Assembly (NCBI RefSeq): GCF_009696175.1
Contig: NZ_VUMM01000013.1
Span: 1 to 46,231 of the forward strand
Source: Floccifex porci
GTDB lineage: Bacteria > Bacillota_I > Bacilli_A > Erysipelotrichales > Erysipelotrichaceae
Reading direction: 5' to 3'
DNA length: 46,231 bases
The first letter of the stretch is position 1. Every line of letters starts with the position of its first letter. Shown here piece by piece: positions 26,806 to 35,038 of this stretch. The position numbers and the translations under genes were made by a program. The notes under the pieces were generated by a model. The model had not been told where the DNA came from. It saw nothing but the letters and a program-made list of their open reading frames with translations, and made no database searches.

Positions 26806-27543
26806 TCAAATGTCATCTAACATTTTTTCATCAAATAGAATATAAGCTCCATTATAAATTAAAGAATTACATCCTAAATATTCACGATTTTCAAATGCCG
26901 TAGGCAAACAATATACCGGTATAGAAAGTTCCAGACATTCATTTACAGTAAGCATCGTTCCACTTTTTTCTTTTGCCTCAATGACAACTAAAGCTTTTGA
27001 ACAGGCAGCAATCAATCGATTGCGCCATGGAAAGTTTTTAGCATAAGGAGGAACTCCCATTGGATATTCACTTACGATCAGCTGTTTTTCTTTCATCTGA
27101 GCAAATAAACTTTCATTACATTTTGGATAAATACGATCAATACCACATCCAATAATTCCAATCGTATAACAATCTAATGCACACTGATGTGCCATCGCAT
27201 CTACACCTTTTGCCAGACCGGAAACAACACAGTAATTTGATTTAATATGATTCACAACTCTTTTTGTATTGATCAAAGCCTGATTTGAACATTGTCTGGA
27301 GCCTACAATGCCTATGCTTTCCTGATTGAGTAAAGACAGATTTCCCTGATAAAATAAAATCCAGGGTGGATATCTTAATTTTTTGAATGCTTCAGGATAT
27401 TCTTTATCTATAATGGTGATATAGGGAAATGGATACTCAATTGTTTTAAAAGTTTCTTTATTATGAATGGCTTTTGCGATTTTAGACCAGTCTCCCATAG
27501 ATTGAATGGAATAATATAAAATAGCTTCTCTTAAATGGTTCAT
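26806..27543 (-). CDS. dprA: DNA-processing protein DprA
   Basis: A 245-aa single-strand DNA-binding protein that loads RecA in natural transformation. The Rossmann-like core has GIVGSRQCS (about 77-85), VSGLAKGVDAMAHQ (about 108-121), GCGIDRIYP and KSGTMLTVNECLE. It lacks the C-terminal winged helix found in longer members. No ribosome binding site precedes the ATG; a promoter-like TTGTCT-N17-AATATA ends 6 nt before it, so it may be leaderless. Confidence 0.92.
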   Translation of the reverse strand: MNHLREAILYYSIQSMGDWSKIAKAIHNKETFKTIEYPFPYITIIDKEYPEAFKKLRYPPWILFYQGNLSLLNQESIGIVGSRQCSNQALINTKRVVNHIKSNYCVVSGLAKGVDAMAHQCALDCYTIGIIGCGIDRIYPKCNESLFAQMKEKQLIVSEYPMGVPPYAKNFPWRNRLIAACSKALVVIEAKEKSGTMLTVNECLELSIPVYCLPTAFENREYLGCNSLIYNGAYILFDEKMLDDI

Positions 27544-27549
27544 ATTATA

Positions 27550-27578
27550 TATATTCGTATAAAATAAAAAAAAGACAA
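27550..27578 (-). promoter_or_regulatory. putative dprA promoter inside the rnhB terminator
   Basis: On the minus strand TTGTCT (27573-27578) and AATATA (27550-27555) are 17 bp apart, then six bases to ATG 27543. The -10 is weak and the surroundings are AT-rich, so other registers are possible. Confidence 0.4.
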
Positions 27579-27590
27579 AAAATGTCTTTT
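27563..27590 (-). terminator. terminator overlapping the rnhB stop
   Basis: AAAGACA pairs with TGTCTTT around a T-rich loop, followed by more T's on the minus strand. Confidence 0.75.
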
Positions 27591-28197
27591 AAAATAAATG
27601 AATCTGCAACTGTTTTAGCACTGGACCATAGCTTTTACGATGACAATCCAGAACTCCATATCTTTCCAATGCTTCCAGATGTTTTCTGGTAGGATATCCC
27701 TTATGAGATTTAAATCCATATTCAGGATATAATTCATCCAGTTTATACATATAACGATCTCTGGATACTTTTGCCAGAATGGAAGCCGCTGCAATACAGA
27801 TGGATTTCTGATCCCCTTTTACAATCGCATGGATTTCTTTATTCAGATTTGGCAATGGCATCGCATCACTTAACGCATATTGACAAGGTGCTTCACTGGC
27901 AATTTGAAACATTGCATCCTGACAGGCTCTGTAAATGTTTTTCTGATCAATTGTTTTTTCATCCACAAATACAATTTTGTACCATAAAGCTTTTTCTATG
28001 ATTTCAGTATATAGTTTTTCTCTTTTCTTTTCCGTTAGTTTTTTTGAATCATAGATTTCCATATGATCAAAGCCTTTTTCGAAAATCACACCTGCAATCA
28101 CAACCGGTCCAGCAATCGGTCCTCTTCCTGCTTCATCTAAGCCTACACACAAACCATCATAATCCCATTCCAAAGGATGTTCTATATGATTTCCCAT
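27589..28197 (-). CDS. rnhB: ribonuclease HII
   Basis: A 202-aa nuclease that removes ribonucleotides and RNA primers from DNA. The catalytic opening GLDEAGRGPIAGPVV (about 18-32) supplies the Asp-Glu pair, and YDSKKLTEKKRE and the later Asp in ALSDAMPLP complete the active site. It overlaps rbgA by 16 nt with a weak GGGGG site, so coupling is likely. The rbgA-rnhB order is as in Bacillus. Confidence 0.95.
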   Translation of the reverse strand: MGNHIEHPLEWDYDGLCVGLDEAGRGPIAGPVVIAGVIFEKGFDHMEIYDSKKLTEKKREKLYTEIIEKALWYKIVFVDEKTIDQKNIYRACQDAMFQIASEAPCQYALSDAMPLPNLNKEIHAIVKGDQKSICIAAASILAKVSRDRYMYKLDELYPEYGFKSHKGYPTRKHLEALERYGVLDCHRKSYGPVLKQLQIHLF

Positions 28198-29030
28198 GTA
28201 ATAGCCCCCAGTTTATTGTCACGGATCTCTCGAACAAAGCTGTGCATCAATCGATTTTCATCAATTGTTCCTTTTGATATATATCCTCTTTTATTCGCAA
28301 TCTCACATAAAGTCTCATAAGGTGTCGATAAAATTGAAATTCCATATGTATTTTCAATGGCTTCTTTTTTATGTTCCATCAGCCATTGACAGGCATATAA
28401 AGCCAATTCATCCATCGTCACAATTTCATCTTTAATAGACCCCAGCAAAGCCAGCTTATATCCTGTATCTGTATCTTCAAATTTTGGCCATAATACCCCT
28501 GGAGTATCCAGCAATTCCAGATCCGAAGCCAATTTGATCCATTGAAGACTTTTTGTCACCCCTGGTCGATCCGCAGTCTGTGCTGCTTTTCGTTTGGCAA
28601 GAGAATTGATGAACGTACTTTTCCCGACATTAGGAATTCCACAGACCATAGCTCGTAAAGCTCTAGGCTTGATTCCTCTGCGCTTCTGTTTTTCAATAAA
28701 TGAAGAACAGATTTCTTTGCTGGCCTGGATTAGCTGATTTTTATAATTGTCTTTAATTAAATCTAAAGCCAGCACTTTATTTCCCTGTGATTCTAAATAA
28801 GAAATCCATTTCTTTGTATAAACTGGATCTGCCTTATCTTTTTTAGACAATAGGATCAGACGTGGTTTTTGTCCAATCAATTCGGACAACATAGGATTTT
28901 TACTGGCTTGTGGAATGCGAGCATCTCTAATTTCTATGACAAAATCCACTTTTTTTAAATTTTCTTCCATTTGGCGTCTGGCTTTTGCCATATGACCTGG
29001 ATACCATTGAATAATTTTTTTCTGTTCCAT
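28182..29030 (-). CDS. rbgA: ribosome biogenesis GTPase RbgA (YlqF)
   Basis: A 282-aa circularly permuted GTPase for late 50S assembly. The G motifs occur in permuted order: G4 SKKDKAD (about 61) comes before G1 GIPNVGKST (about 129) and G3 DTPG (about 173). The N-terminal IIQWYPGHMAKARRQM is characteristic. It begins 1 nt after the lepB stop. Confidence 0.96.
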   Translation of the reverse strand: MEQKKIIQWYPGHMAKARRQMEENLKKVDFVIEIRDARIPQASKNPMLSELIGQKPRLILLSKKDKADPVYTKKWISYLESQGNKVLALDLIKDNYKNQLIQASKEICSSFIEKQKRRGIKPRALRAMVCGIPNVGKSTFINSLAKRKAAQTADRPGVTKSLQWIKLASDLELLDTPGVLWPKFEDTDTGYKLALLGSIKDEIVTMDELALYACQWLMEHKKEAIENTYGISILSTPYETLCEIANKRGYISKGTIDENRLMHSFVREIRDNKLGAITWEII

Positions 29031-29031
29031 A

Positions 29032-29682
29032 TTAATTTATTCCAATCTCATTAAACGGAAACAATACCAGAACTCCTTTTCCAAAAATCTGACTTTTATG
29101 AATCGGACCTACTGACAGATCTCGACTGTCTTTTGAATATGGACGATTGTCTCCCATAAGAAAATATTCATCTTCCTCTAAAGTAACACTTTCAAAATCC
29201 ATAGATTCTACAACTGTAATTCCATCTTCATTCACATGATCCCTCATAACCTGATTGAAATAGCCAAATTCATTGATCATTTCCTGTTTATATTCTTCAT
29301 CAATATAGGTGGATTCATCCAGTTTTTCCCCATTGATATAGACTTCATCATTCGAACAGGAAACTGTTTCACCAGGCAAACCAATCACACGTTTTACCCA
29401 GTGTGTTTCTTTTTCAGAACCTTCTTCCTGCATTTTAATGACAACTATATCACCTCTTTGAATCGAACCAGCATATGTTGAAATAATATTCGTAAACCCA
29501 AATTCTCCATCTTTCAAAGTCGGATGCATACTTCTTCCTTTAACGCTGACTGGATGAGCAATAAAATTCACAAACAACAAGAAAACCAAAGCGGTAATCG
29601 CAAAAACCTTAATAAAATCAAGAATGTCTTCAAATATACTTCTTTCATCTTCTTCATTGTATTTTAATTCATCTTTTTTCAT
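29032..29682 (-). CDS. lepB: signal peptidase I
   Basis: A 216-aa membrane-anchored protease that removes signal peptides from secreted proteins. One membrane helix (about 22-45) precedes the catalytic domain with Ser in GRSMHP (about 53), Lys in HWVKRVIGLPGE (about 102) and the MGDNR box near residue 180. The start at 29682 is chosen because GGAAGG lies 7 nt before it. It follows the rplS terminator. Confidence 0.94.
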   Translation of the reverse strand: MKKDELKYNEEDERSIFEDILDFIKVFAITALVFLLFVNFIAHPVSVKGRSMHPTLKDGEFGFTNIISTYAGSIQRGDIVVIKMQEEGSEKETHWVKRVIGLPGETVSCSNDEVYINGEKLDESTYIDEEYKQEMINEFGYFNQVMRDHVNEDGITVVESMDFESVTLEEDEYFLMGDNRPYSKDSRDLSVGPIHKSQIFGKGVLVLFPFNEIGIN

Positions 29683-29699
29683 AATCTTACCTTCCATAA

Positions 29700-29726
29700 A
29701 AACAAAAAGGCGAAAACTTCGCCTTT
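29700..29726 (-). terminator. terminator after rplS
   Basis: The stem AAAGGCGAA/TTCGCCTTT is followed by TTGTTTTT on the minus strand, 7 nt after the rplS stop. Confidence 0.85.
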
Positions 29727-29732
29727 ATTGAA

Positions 29733-30080
29733 TTAACGTACTTCTTTTAAACGAGCTGCTTTACCAGAACGTCCACGTAAATAGTGAAGTTTATTACGAC
29801 GTACTTTACCGTTACGAACGACTTCAATTTTATCAATGATTGGTGAATGCAATGGGAATTTACGTTCAACTCCTACACCACTTGACATTTTACGTACAGT
29901 GAATGTTTCAGAAATTCCTCCACCTACACGTTCAATGACAACACCTTCAAATACCTGAATACGGCTTTTGTCACCTTCTTTGATTCTAACATGTACTCGT
30001 ACTGTACTTCCTGAACGGAATTCAGGAATGTCTGTTTTTAATTGTGATTTTGTTACTTCATTTACTAAATTTAAATTCAT
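29733..30080 (-). CDS. rplS: 50S ribosomal protein L19
   Basis: A 115-aa L19, standard length, ending in [15 protein letters not shown]. The conserved [16 protein letters not shown] and [12 protein letters not shown] stretches are intact. The start at 30080 follows GGAGGAAACAGA. It is separated from trmD by 91 nt with its own promoter and a conserved-looking leader. Confidence 0.97.
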   Translation of the reverse strand: MNLNLVNEVTKSQLKTDIPEFRSGSTVRVHVRIKEGDKSRIQVFEGVVIERVGGGISETFTVRKMSSGVGVERKFPLHSPIIDKIEVVRNGKVRRNKLHYLRGRSGKAARLKEVR

Positions 30081-30190
30081 TCTGTTTCCTCCTCTATCTA
30101 TTCTATACAAATTGTTCATTCACAATATGCCAGCGGAACAATCGTGCATAAATGCTTACATATTCTATCATTTAATCTTTTAAATCGCAA
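30081..30190 (-). promoter_or_regulatory. rplS promoter and L19-type leader
   Basis: On the minus strand TTGCGA (30185-30190) and TAGAAT (30162-30167) are 17 bp apart with a TGA extension; the -35 is inside the 3' end of trmD. The leader holds ATTGTTC paired with GAACAAT (30111-30142) around a loop with CCGCTGGC. This resembles the Firmicute L19 leader, through which L19 is thought to control its own synthesis. The match to that family is from memory and is an inference. Confidence 0.6.
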
Positions 30191-30903
30191 TTCTTTTTTA
30201 AACGATCTAAATAAATTTTATCTTCCTTTGATAAATCCAGAGTTTCCAATAGATCTGGACGATGATAAAACGTATTTTCCAATGATTTCTGATGACGCCA
30301 TTTTTTAATATTGGCATGATGCCCGCTCAATAAAACATCCGGCACTTTTTTTCCATCATAGATTTCAGGTCTTGTGTATTGAGGATATTCCAGTAACCCA
30401 TTGGAAAAGGAATCATCCTGACTGGAATCCTGTTTGATCACACCCGGAAGAAGTCGCAAAATACAGTCACACATCACCATACAGGCACTTTCTCCACCCG
30501 TTAGTACAAAATCACCCAAAGACATCTGTATATCTACATACTCTCGAATTCTTTCATCAAATCCTTCATAATGTCCACAAATGAATATTAAGTGCTCTTT
30601 TAAAGACAGATCCATTGCGATTTTCTGATTGAATGTCTTTCCTTGAGGGGTAAGCAGGATGACTGTACTGTTTTCTGTTTTAATAGAGGCTAAGGCATCC
30701 AGAAGTGGCTGACACATCAAAACCATTCCCGCGCCTCCTCCATAAGGGGTATCATCCACATGTCCATGTTTTTCTTTTGTGAACATACGAAAATCAATCA
30801 CCTCAAATTCAAACAGATTTTTTTCTTTTGCTCTTTTTATAATACTTGTATTTAGTAATGGATCGAAATATTCAGGAAATAAAGATAAAACACTTATTTT
30901 CAT
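30172..30903 (-). CDS. trmD: tRNA (guanine37-N1)-methyltransferase TrmD
   Basis: A 243-aa SPOUT-fold enzyme that methylates G37 of tRNA to prevent frameshifting. The trefoil-knot AdoMet site is seen in ILLTPQGKTF, FICGHYEGFDERI and DFVLTGGE (about 80-145). It overlaps rimM by 4 nt. The 3' end carries the -35 box of rplS. Confidence 0.97.
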   Translation of the reverse strand: MKISVLSLFPEYFDPLLNTSIIKRAKEKNLFEFEVIDFRMFTKEKHGHVDDTPYGGGAGMVLMCQPLLDALASIKTENSTVILLTPQGKTFNQKIAMDLSLKEHLIFICGHYEGFDERIREYVDIQMSLGDFVLTGGESACMVMCDCILRLLPGVIKQDSSQDDSFSNGLLEYPQYTRPEIYDGKKVPDVLLSGHHANIKKWRHQKSLENTFYHRPDLLETLDLSKEDKIYLDRLKKNCDLKD

Positions 30904-31388
30904 CTTAATCCTTCCATTTCTATAATCTGAATTTTTTTATTTTCTATATCAACATTTTCTATAAAAGCCGATACAAAAGGAACTAAAAAAGAATGATTCT
31001 CTTTTTTCACACGTAAAACAAGATTGGCACCTGTTTCTAATATATCCACCACTGTACCCAATTCTTCATTCTTCTGATTAAAAACCATACAATTCATTAA
31101 TTCATGATAATAAAATGTATCTTCATCCAATTCAGGTAAGTCTTTTTTATGAATCCACAAATCTTCATTTTTCAGTTTTTCTGCTTTTTCAATCGAATCA
31201 ATGCCTTCAAAAAAACAATATCCAAATCCTTTCTGAATTCTAAATTGTTTTACCGTTAAACTGGATCCATCTTTTAAATACAATTTCTTTCCTTTTTCAA
31301 ATCTTTCAAAGGCTTCATCTGTAACCAGATAAATTTTACATTCTCCTTTTAAAGCATGTGTATTTATAATCTTTCCAACTTTTATCAT
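30900..31388 (-). CDS. rimM: 16S rRNA processing protein RimM
   Basis: A 162-aa 30S maturation factor. The N-terminal beta domain opens with KVGKIINTHALKGECKIY, and the C-terminal PRC-barrel has DLWIHKKDLPELDEDTFYYHEL and the final LVPFVSAFIENVDIENK. TTGGAG lies 6 nt before the ATG, immediately after the khpA terminator, so it depends on read-through or a weak promoter there. Confidence 0.94.
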   Translation of the reverse strand: MIKVGKIINTHALKGECKIYLVTDEAFERFEKGKKLYLKDGSSLTVKQFRIQKGFGYCFFEGIDSIEKAEKLKNEDLWIHKKDLPELDEDTFYYHELMNCMVFNQKNEELGTVVDILETGANLVLRVKKENHSFLVPFVSAFIENVDIENKKIQIIEMEGLR

Positions 31389-31398
31389 CTTTTACTCC

Positions 31399-31423
31399 AA
31401 AAAAAGGATGTATTTCACATCCT
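31399..31423 (-). terminator. terminator or attenuator between khpA and rimM
   Basis: The stem AGGATGT/ACATCCT is followed by a seven-T run on the minus strand, and the hairpin overlaps the khpA stop. It sits inside a normally continuous rpsP operon. Confidence 0.8.
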
Positions 31424-31670
31424 AATACGCTTCAAATTTAACTGAAATTTTTTTATGTGCTTCCTTTGAAGCAATCGTCATCATCTGACGTATACTGCTG
31501 GCCATTGTTCCTTTACGACCAATTAAACGAGCTACATCATCACTATTCGCATAAACATAAAGCAGAACTTCATTTTCATTTGTTGAAGTCATCGTTTTAA
31601 CGGATAAAGATGCTTTATCTTCAACTAATGGCTCGCATAAATCAAATAATGTTTTTTCTAATCCTGTCAT
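31422..31670 (-). CDS. khpA: KH-domain RNA-binding protein KhpA (YlqC)
   Basis: An 82-aa single KH domain with the RNA-binding loop IGRKGTMASS (about 50-59). KhpA works with KhpB in RNA chaperoning and cell-elongation control in Firmicutes. It starts 2 nt after the rpsP stop, without a strong ribosome site, so translational coupling is likely. Confidence 0.93.
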   Translation of the reverse strand: MTGLEKTLFDLCEPLVEDKASLSVKTMTSTNENEVLLYVYANSDDVARLIGRKGTMASSIRQMMTIASKEAHKKISVKFEAY

Positions 31671-31672
31671 GA

Positions 31673-31933
31673 TTACTTAGATTCATGAAATTCTTTCATG
31701 ATTCCTTCTTTAGATAAAATGTTACGAACTGTATCTGTTGGCTTTGCACCATTCTTTAACCATTTTAAAGCCAATTCTTTATTAACAGTTACATTTCCTT
31801 CTTCTTTAATTGGATTGTATGTTCCAATTTCTTCAATAATACGTCCATCACGAGGACTACGAGAATCTGCAGCTACAATACGATAGTAAGGAGCGTGTTT
31901 TTTTCCCATTCTTTTTAAACGTAATTTAACCAT
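31673..31933 (-). CDS. rpsP: 30S ribosomal protein S16
   Basis: An 86-aa S16 with the conserved N-terminus [20 protein letters not shown] and the middle [13 protein letters not shown]. The start at 31933 matches the family and has GGAAGG upstream; an earlier in-frame start is ignored. It leads the rpsP-khpA-rimM-trmD group. Confidence 0.97.
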   Translation of the reverse strand: MVKLRLKRMGKKHAPYYRIVAADSRSPRDGRIIEEIGTYNPIKEEGNVTVNKELALKWLKNGAKPTDTVRNILSKEGIMKEFHESK

Positions 31934-31965
31934 ATAAATAACCTTCCATTTCTTTTCGCTTTGAT

Positions 31966-31994
31966 AGAATACCATGGCAAAAATAAAGTGTCAA
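31966..31994 (-). promoter_or_regulatory. rpsP promoter inside the eamA terminator
   Basis: On the minus strand consensus TTGACA (31989-31994) and TATTCT (31966-31971) are 17 bp apart. The -35 is the 3' arm of the preceding terminator stem. Confidence 0.8.
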
Positions 31995-32010
31995 GCTTTT
32001 TTACTTGACA
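31979..32010 (-). terminator. terminator overlapping the permease stop
   Basis: TGTCAAG pairs with CTTGACA around a short A-rich loop, followed by CTTTATTTTT on the minus strand. Confidence 0.65.
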
Positions 32011-32813
32011 TTTAATAAAACCAGAGAAAGTAAAAATCCGATCCATATCCATATGTGTTTTTTTGAAATCTTCTCTTTAAAAAGAAAGATTCCAAAGAAA
32101 GAAACAACCAGAATGGTAAAAACACTATAGGATGGATATACGATCAATGCAGGTAATGAATATAAAGATTTCAAAAGGAAACGAGCAGAGAAATAATTGG
32201 GAATTCCAATCAGAATTCCAAAAACAATCTCTTTTTTTGTGATTTTTGTCTTCTGGATGATCATTGAACCTGAACAAAGAATAAAGGCAATCACAAATGT
32301 AATACATAAATATACATCTTCATTCTGTCCCACTCTTTCAAAGATCTTAGCCATGGCATCTGCACTTCCATTAAAAATCAATAGAAAACATAGTAATAAA
32401 AGAGATTGTATTTCCTGTTTCTCATTGGATTTCTGCAATAAGCCAATACAGAAGATAGAAAGCATCACTCCAGTCAATTGTATATAAGAAGTATATTCTT
32501 TCAATATAAATATTGTGAATAAAGTGGGTATAAGAATTCCTAACTTCTGAAAAGTTGAACTCAATATCAATCCATTTTTCTGAATATTCTTCTGAAACAA
32601 TACAAAACTGATCCAGTAGAAAAAACCATTGGCGATTCCTAAATAATCGGATGTATAAATCGTAAAGTCCTGAATATAAAATAAGGAACACAGAATACAA
32701 ATAAAATAATTTACAGCCAGTAATGCCATTTCATTTTCTGTATAAGTCTTTGACAATCTCATAAAGATAGAAATCAAGGCACTGGATACGATCGCCAGAA
32801 ATAAATAAATCAT
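32001..32813 (-). CDS. EamA/DMT-family permease
   Basis: A 270-aa membrane protein with nine to ten hydrophobic helices along its whole length, arranged as two repeats of the drug/metabolite transporter fold. The substrate is unknown; the family exports or imports small metabolites. The start at 32813 overlaps the upstream CpXC gene as ATGA, so it is translationally coupled. It is the last gene of the punA operon. Confidence 0.85.
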   Translation of the reverse strand: MIYLFLAIVSSALISIFMRLSKTYTENEMALLAVNYFICILCSLFYIQDFTIYTSDYLGIANGFFYWISFVLFQKNIQKNGLILSSTFQKLGILIPTLFTIFILKEYTSYIQLTGVMLSIFCIGLLQKSNEKQEIQSLLLLCFLLIFNGSADAMAKIFERVGQNEDVYLCITFVIAFILCSGSMIIQKTKITKKEIVFGILIGIPNYFSARFLLKSLYSLPALIVYPSYSVFTILVVSFFGIFLFKEKISKKHIWIWIGFLLSLVLLNVK

Positions 32814-33388
32814 AATATAGCTTCCACGGCCCAATCAAAATCTATGCGTACATCCTGTTTCAGATTTGGATACTGTTTAGAAACCTGTTCATATAAAGAA
32901 TCCTCAAAAGGAATGCTTCCCTGTTTAAAACCCTGATAATAAAATTGAATTTCATTGTCTTTATATCGTATCGCATCTACCTGAAATTCATTCTGAATCT
33001 GTTTATAAAAGAATACTTTAATAATTTCAATAATTCGATCATCTCTTCCTGAATTAAAAATATTTATCTTTTCAATCAGATCTTCCTGTGAACATACAAC
33101 ACGGCAAATATACCCTTTTGTTTCACAGATTACAGTTTCATCTTCTAACAGATCCATAACTTCATTTAATTCTTCTGGATTGGTTACATAATAAATCACA
33201 ATCTTTTTATCATCATCCTGGTACTGTAAAGAATAATCCAGTAATGCCTCATATCCACATTGTCTGCATTTAAATTTGAACAATGACTGATTCAATATCT
33301 TTTCTAAATGATCCACTGTCACCTGTTTAAATATTTTATTTGTATTTTTATGCTGACACTTTGGACATACAATTTTTGTCAACTCCAT
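32810..33388 (-). CDS. CpXC domain zinc-ribbon protein
   Basis: A 192-aa cytosolic protein with an N-terminal CpXC-type zinc ribbon: CPKC near residue 8 and CRQCG near residue 41. The remainder is an acidic alpha/beta domain of unknown role. Such proteins are common in gut Firmicutes and uncharacterised. AAAGGA precedes the start, 4 nt after the amylase-family gene. Confidence 0.75.
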   Translation of the reverse strand: MELTKIVCPKCQHKNTNKIFKQVTVDHLEKILNQSLFKFKCRQCGYEALLDYSLQYQDDDKKIVIYYVTNPEELNEVMDLLEDETVICETKGYICRVVCSQEDLIEKINIFNSGRDDRIIEIIKVFFYKQIQNEFQVDAIRYKDNEIQFYYQGFKQGSIPFEDSLYEQVSKQYPNLKQDVRIDFDWAVEAIL

Positions 33389-33392
33389 TCTT

Positions 33393-34670
33393 TTATTCCT
33401 TTCTTTTAGAAAGAATCATTGGCCAACCATCACAATGAAGAGTATTTGAAACCACAAATACTGGCTGCTGATCAATTTCATTGATATAAACACCATTTTC
33501 CAGATCTACAAAAACATCTTTGGCATTTCCTTTTAAACTAAAAATTCCTACTTTCTTAGCCTGCTTATTTTCTCGTGTACATACCATAATATCAGAATCA
33601 TATACTTTTGCTTCAAAGAAATCATCATAAGATAAAACATTATGTTTTATTTCACTCAATCTAGCCAGTAATCCACTGATATCTTTATTCGTATTTCTTT
33701 CTATAACATCTTTTTCAAATAAACTTGGTGTATGATCCGCTACAAATTCCTGACCCGCATTCAATAATGTACTTCCTTTTAAAAAATACAGTAACGCCGT
33801 ATGATTGATCAATGGTCCTTCTTCTTTTACATATTCAATGATTCGTTTTGTGTCATGATTTTCTAAAAATCTCATTTTATTATAAGGATAAGGATAAAAA
33901 TTTTCCTGGAAATTTAAAGCATTTGCATAATTTGTACAATCCCATTTTCCTTCTAAAACCATTTCAAATGTTTCACGAATATCATATTCGTATTCTATAT
34001 CAAATGCTTCAAATAAATTCACATCGTATTCAGAATAGATACCCTTTTTTCTAGCTTCCTGTCCAAATCCTGCATGAACGCTTTCAGCTAACCATATACA
34101 ATCTGGATTGATTGTTTTTACCTGTTTAACCGCTTCTTTCCAGAAAGCCAAAGGAACAAAAGAGGCTACATCACAACGGAATCCATCCACAATACCAGCC
34201 CATTGTTTCAGTGTCTCAATCTGATAATCCCATAAAGAACGATTGTTATAATCTAAATCATAGACATCGCTCCAGTCATCTATTTTATTCCCAAACTCAT
34301 TCTTTTCATTTTTATAAAAATAATCTGGATGTTCTTTCAATAGTTTTGAATCTCTAGATGTATGATTATAGACAACATCAATAATGCATTTCATGTTACG
34401 CTTATGAATTTCATTCACCAGATGTTTAAAATCTTCCAATGTTCCATAATCCGGATTCACTTTACGATAATCCTGAATGGAATAAGGACATCCTAAACTT
34501 CCCTTTTTTCCTTTGTTTCCAATCAGATGAATTGGTAAAAACCATAAAATATCAACACCTAAAGAACGAATTCGATCCAAATCTTTCTCAATGGACTGAA
34601 ACGTTCCTTCTTTCGTATGATTTCTGACATAAATAGAATAAATAATCTGATTTTCAAGTTTTGGATTCAT
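33393..34670 (-). CDS. GH13 alpha-amylase family glycosidase
   Basis: A 425-aa glycoside hydrolase without signal peptide, so intracellular. The GH13 regions are intact: DVVYNH, GFRCDVASF (nucleophile Asp, about 175), WLAESV (acid Glu, about 204) and FLENHDTKR (transition-state Asp, about 282). It is shorter than most amylases, and the substrate may be a malto-oligosaccharide or sucrose-type sugar. The start at 34670 follows GGAGGG and overlaps the SdpI-like gene by 17 nt. Confidence 0.9.
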   Translation of the reverse strand: MNPKLENQIIYSIYVRNHTKEGTFQSIEKDLDRIRSLGVDILWFLPIHLIGNKGKKGSLGCPYSIQDYRKVNPDYGTLEDFKHLVNEIHKRNMKCIIDVVYNHTSRDSKLLKEHPDYFYKNEKNEFGNKIDDWSDVYDLDYNNRSLWDYQIETLKQWAGIVDGFRCDVASFVPLAFWKEAVKQVKTINPDCIWLAESVHAGFGQEARKKGIYSEYDVNLFEAFDIEYEYDIRETFEMVLEGKWDCTNYANALNFQENFYPYPYNKMRFLENHDTKRIIEYVKEEGPLINHTALLYFLKGSTLLNAGQEFVADHTPSLFEKDVIERNTNKDISGLLARLSEIKHNVLSYDDFFEAKVYDSDIMVCTRENKQAKKVGIFSLKGNAKDVFVDLENGVYINEIDQQPVFVVSNTLHCDGWPMILSKRKE

Positions 34671-35037
34671 AATACCCTCCTTTTCGTTTTCCATTTTCAT
34701 CAAATGTTTCTTTCAATTTCTTTTCGACCTGAAATATACAGATAAACAATGGAATCAGCTGCAGTAAAACAATGATTGTACTTACAGTTTCCATTTGTTT
34801 ATAAAAGATTAAATCCAGAGCCAATGTTAAAAAAAGTAATAACCATCCCCAGCGTATACATAAAAAAGCCATACATCGATTCGCAAATGACCAGGTATCC
34901 ATATTCATCATGGATCTTCTGGTCCTGTAACCAATTAGACCATTTATATCCTTTGGATAATGTTTTTTAAACAAATACCCGATTCCTAAAATCAAAGCAG
35001 GTGTCAATTCCGTCATCAGTATAAGAAATATTTTCAT
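34654..35037 (-). CDS. SdpI-family membrane protein
   Basis: A 127-aa membrane protein with three hydrophobic segments and the SdpI-like motif IGYRTRRSMMNMDTWSFANR (about 35-54). SdpI gives immunity to the SDP toxin in Bacillus, but no toxin or sdpR gene is near, so this is probably a general member of the family. The start at 35037 is 1 nt after the punA stop, with AGGA upstream. Confidence 0.8.
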   Translation of the reverse strand: MKIFLILMTELTPALILGIGYLFKKHYPKDINGLIGYRTRRSMMNMDTWSFANRCMAFLCIRWGWLLLFLTLALDLIFYKQMETVSTIIVLLQLIPLFICIFQVEKKLKETFDENGKRKGGYYESKT

Positions 35038-35038
35038 T

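Noticed and set aside
34654-35037. SdpI-like protein as part of a bacteriocin immunity system
   Set aside because: No toxin, processing gene or sdpR-type repressor is near, and the gene is embedded in a metabolic operon.
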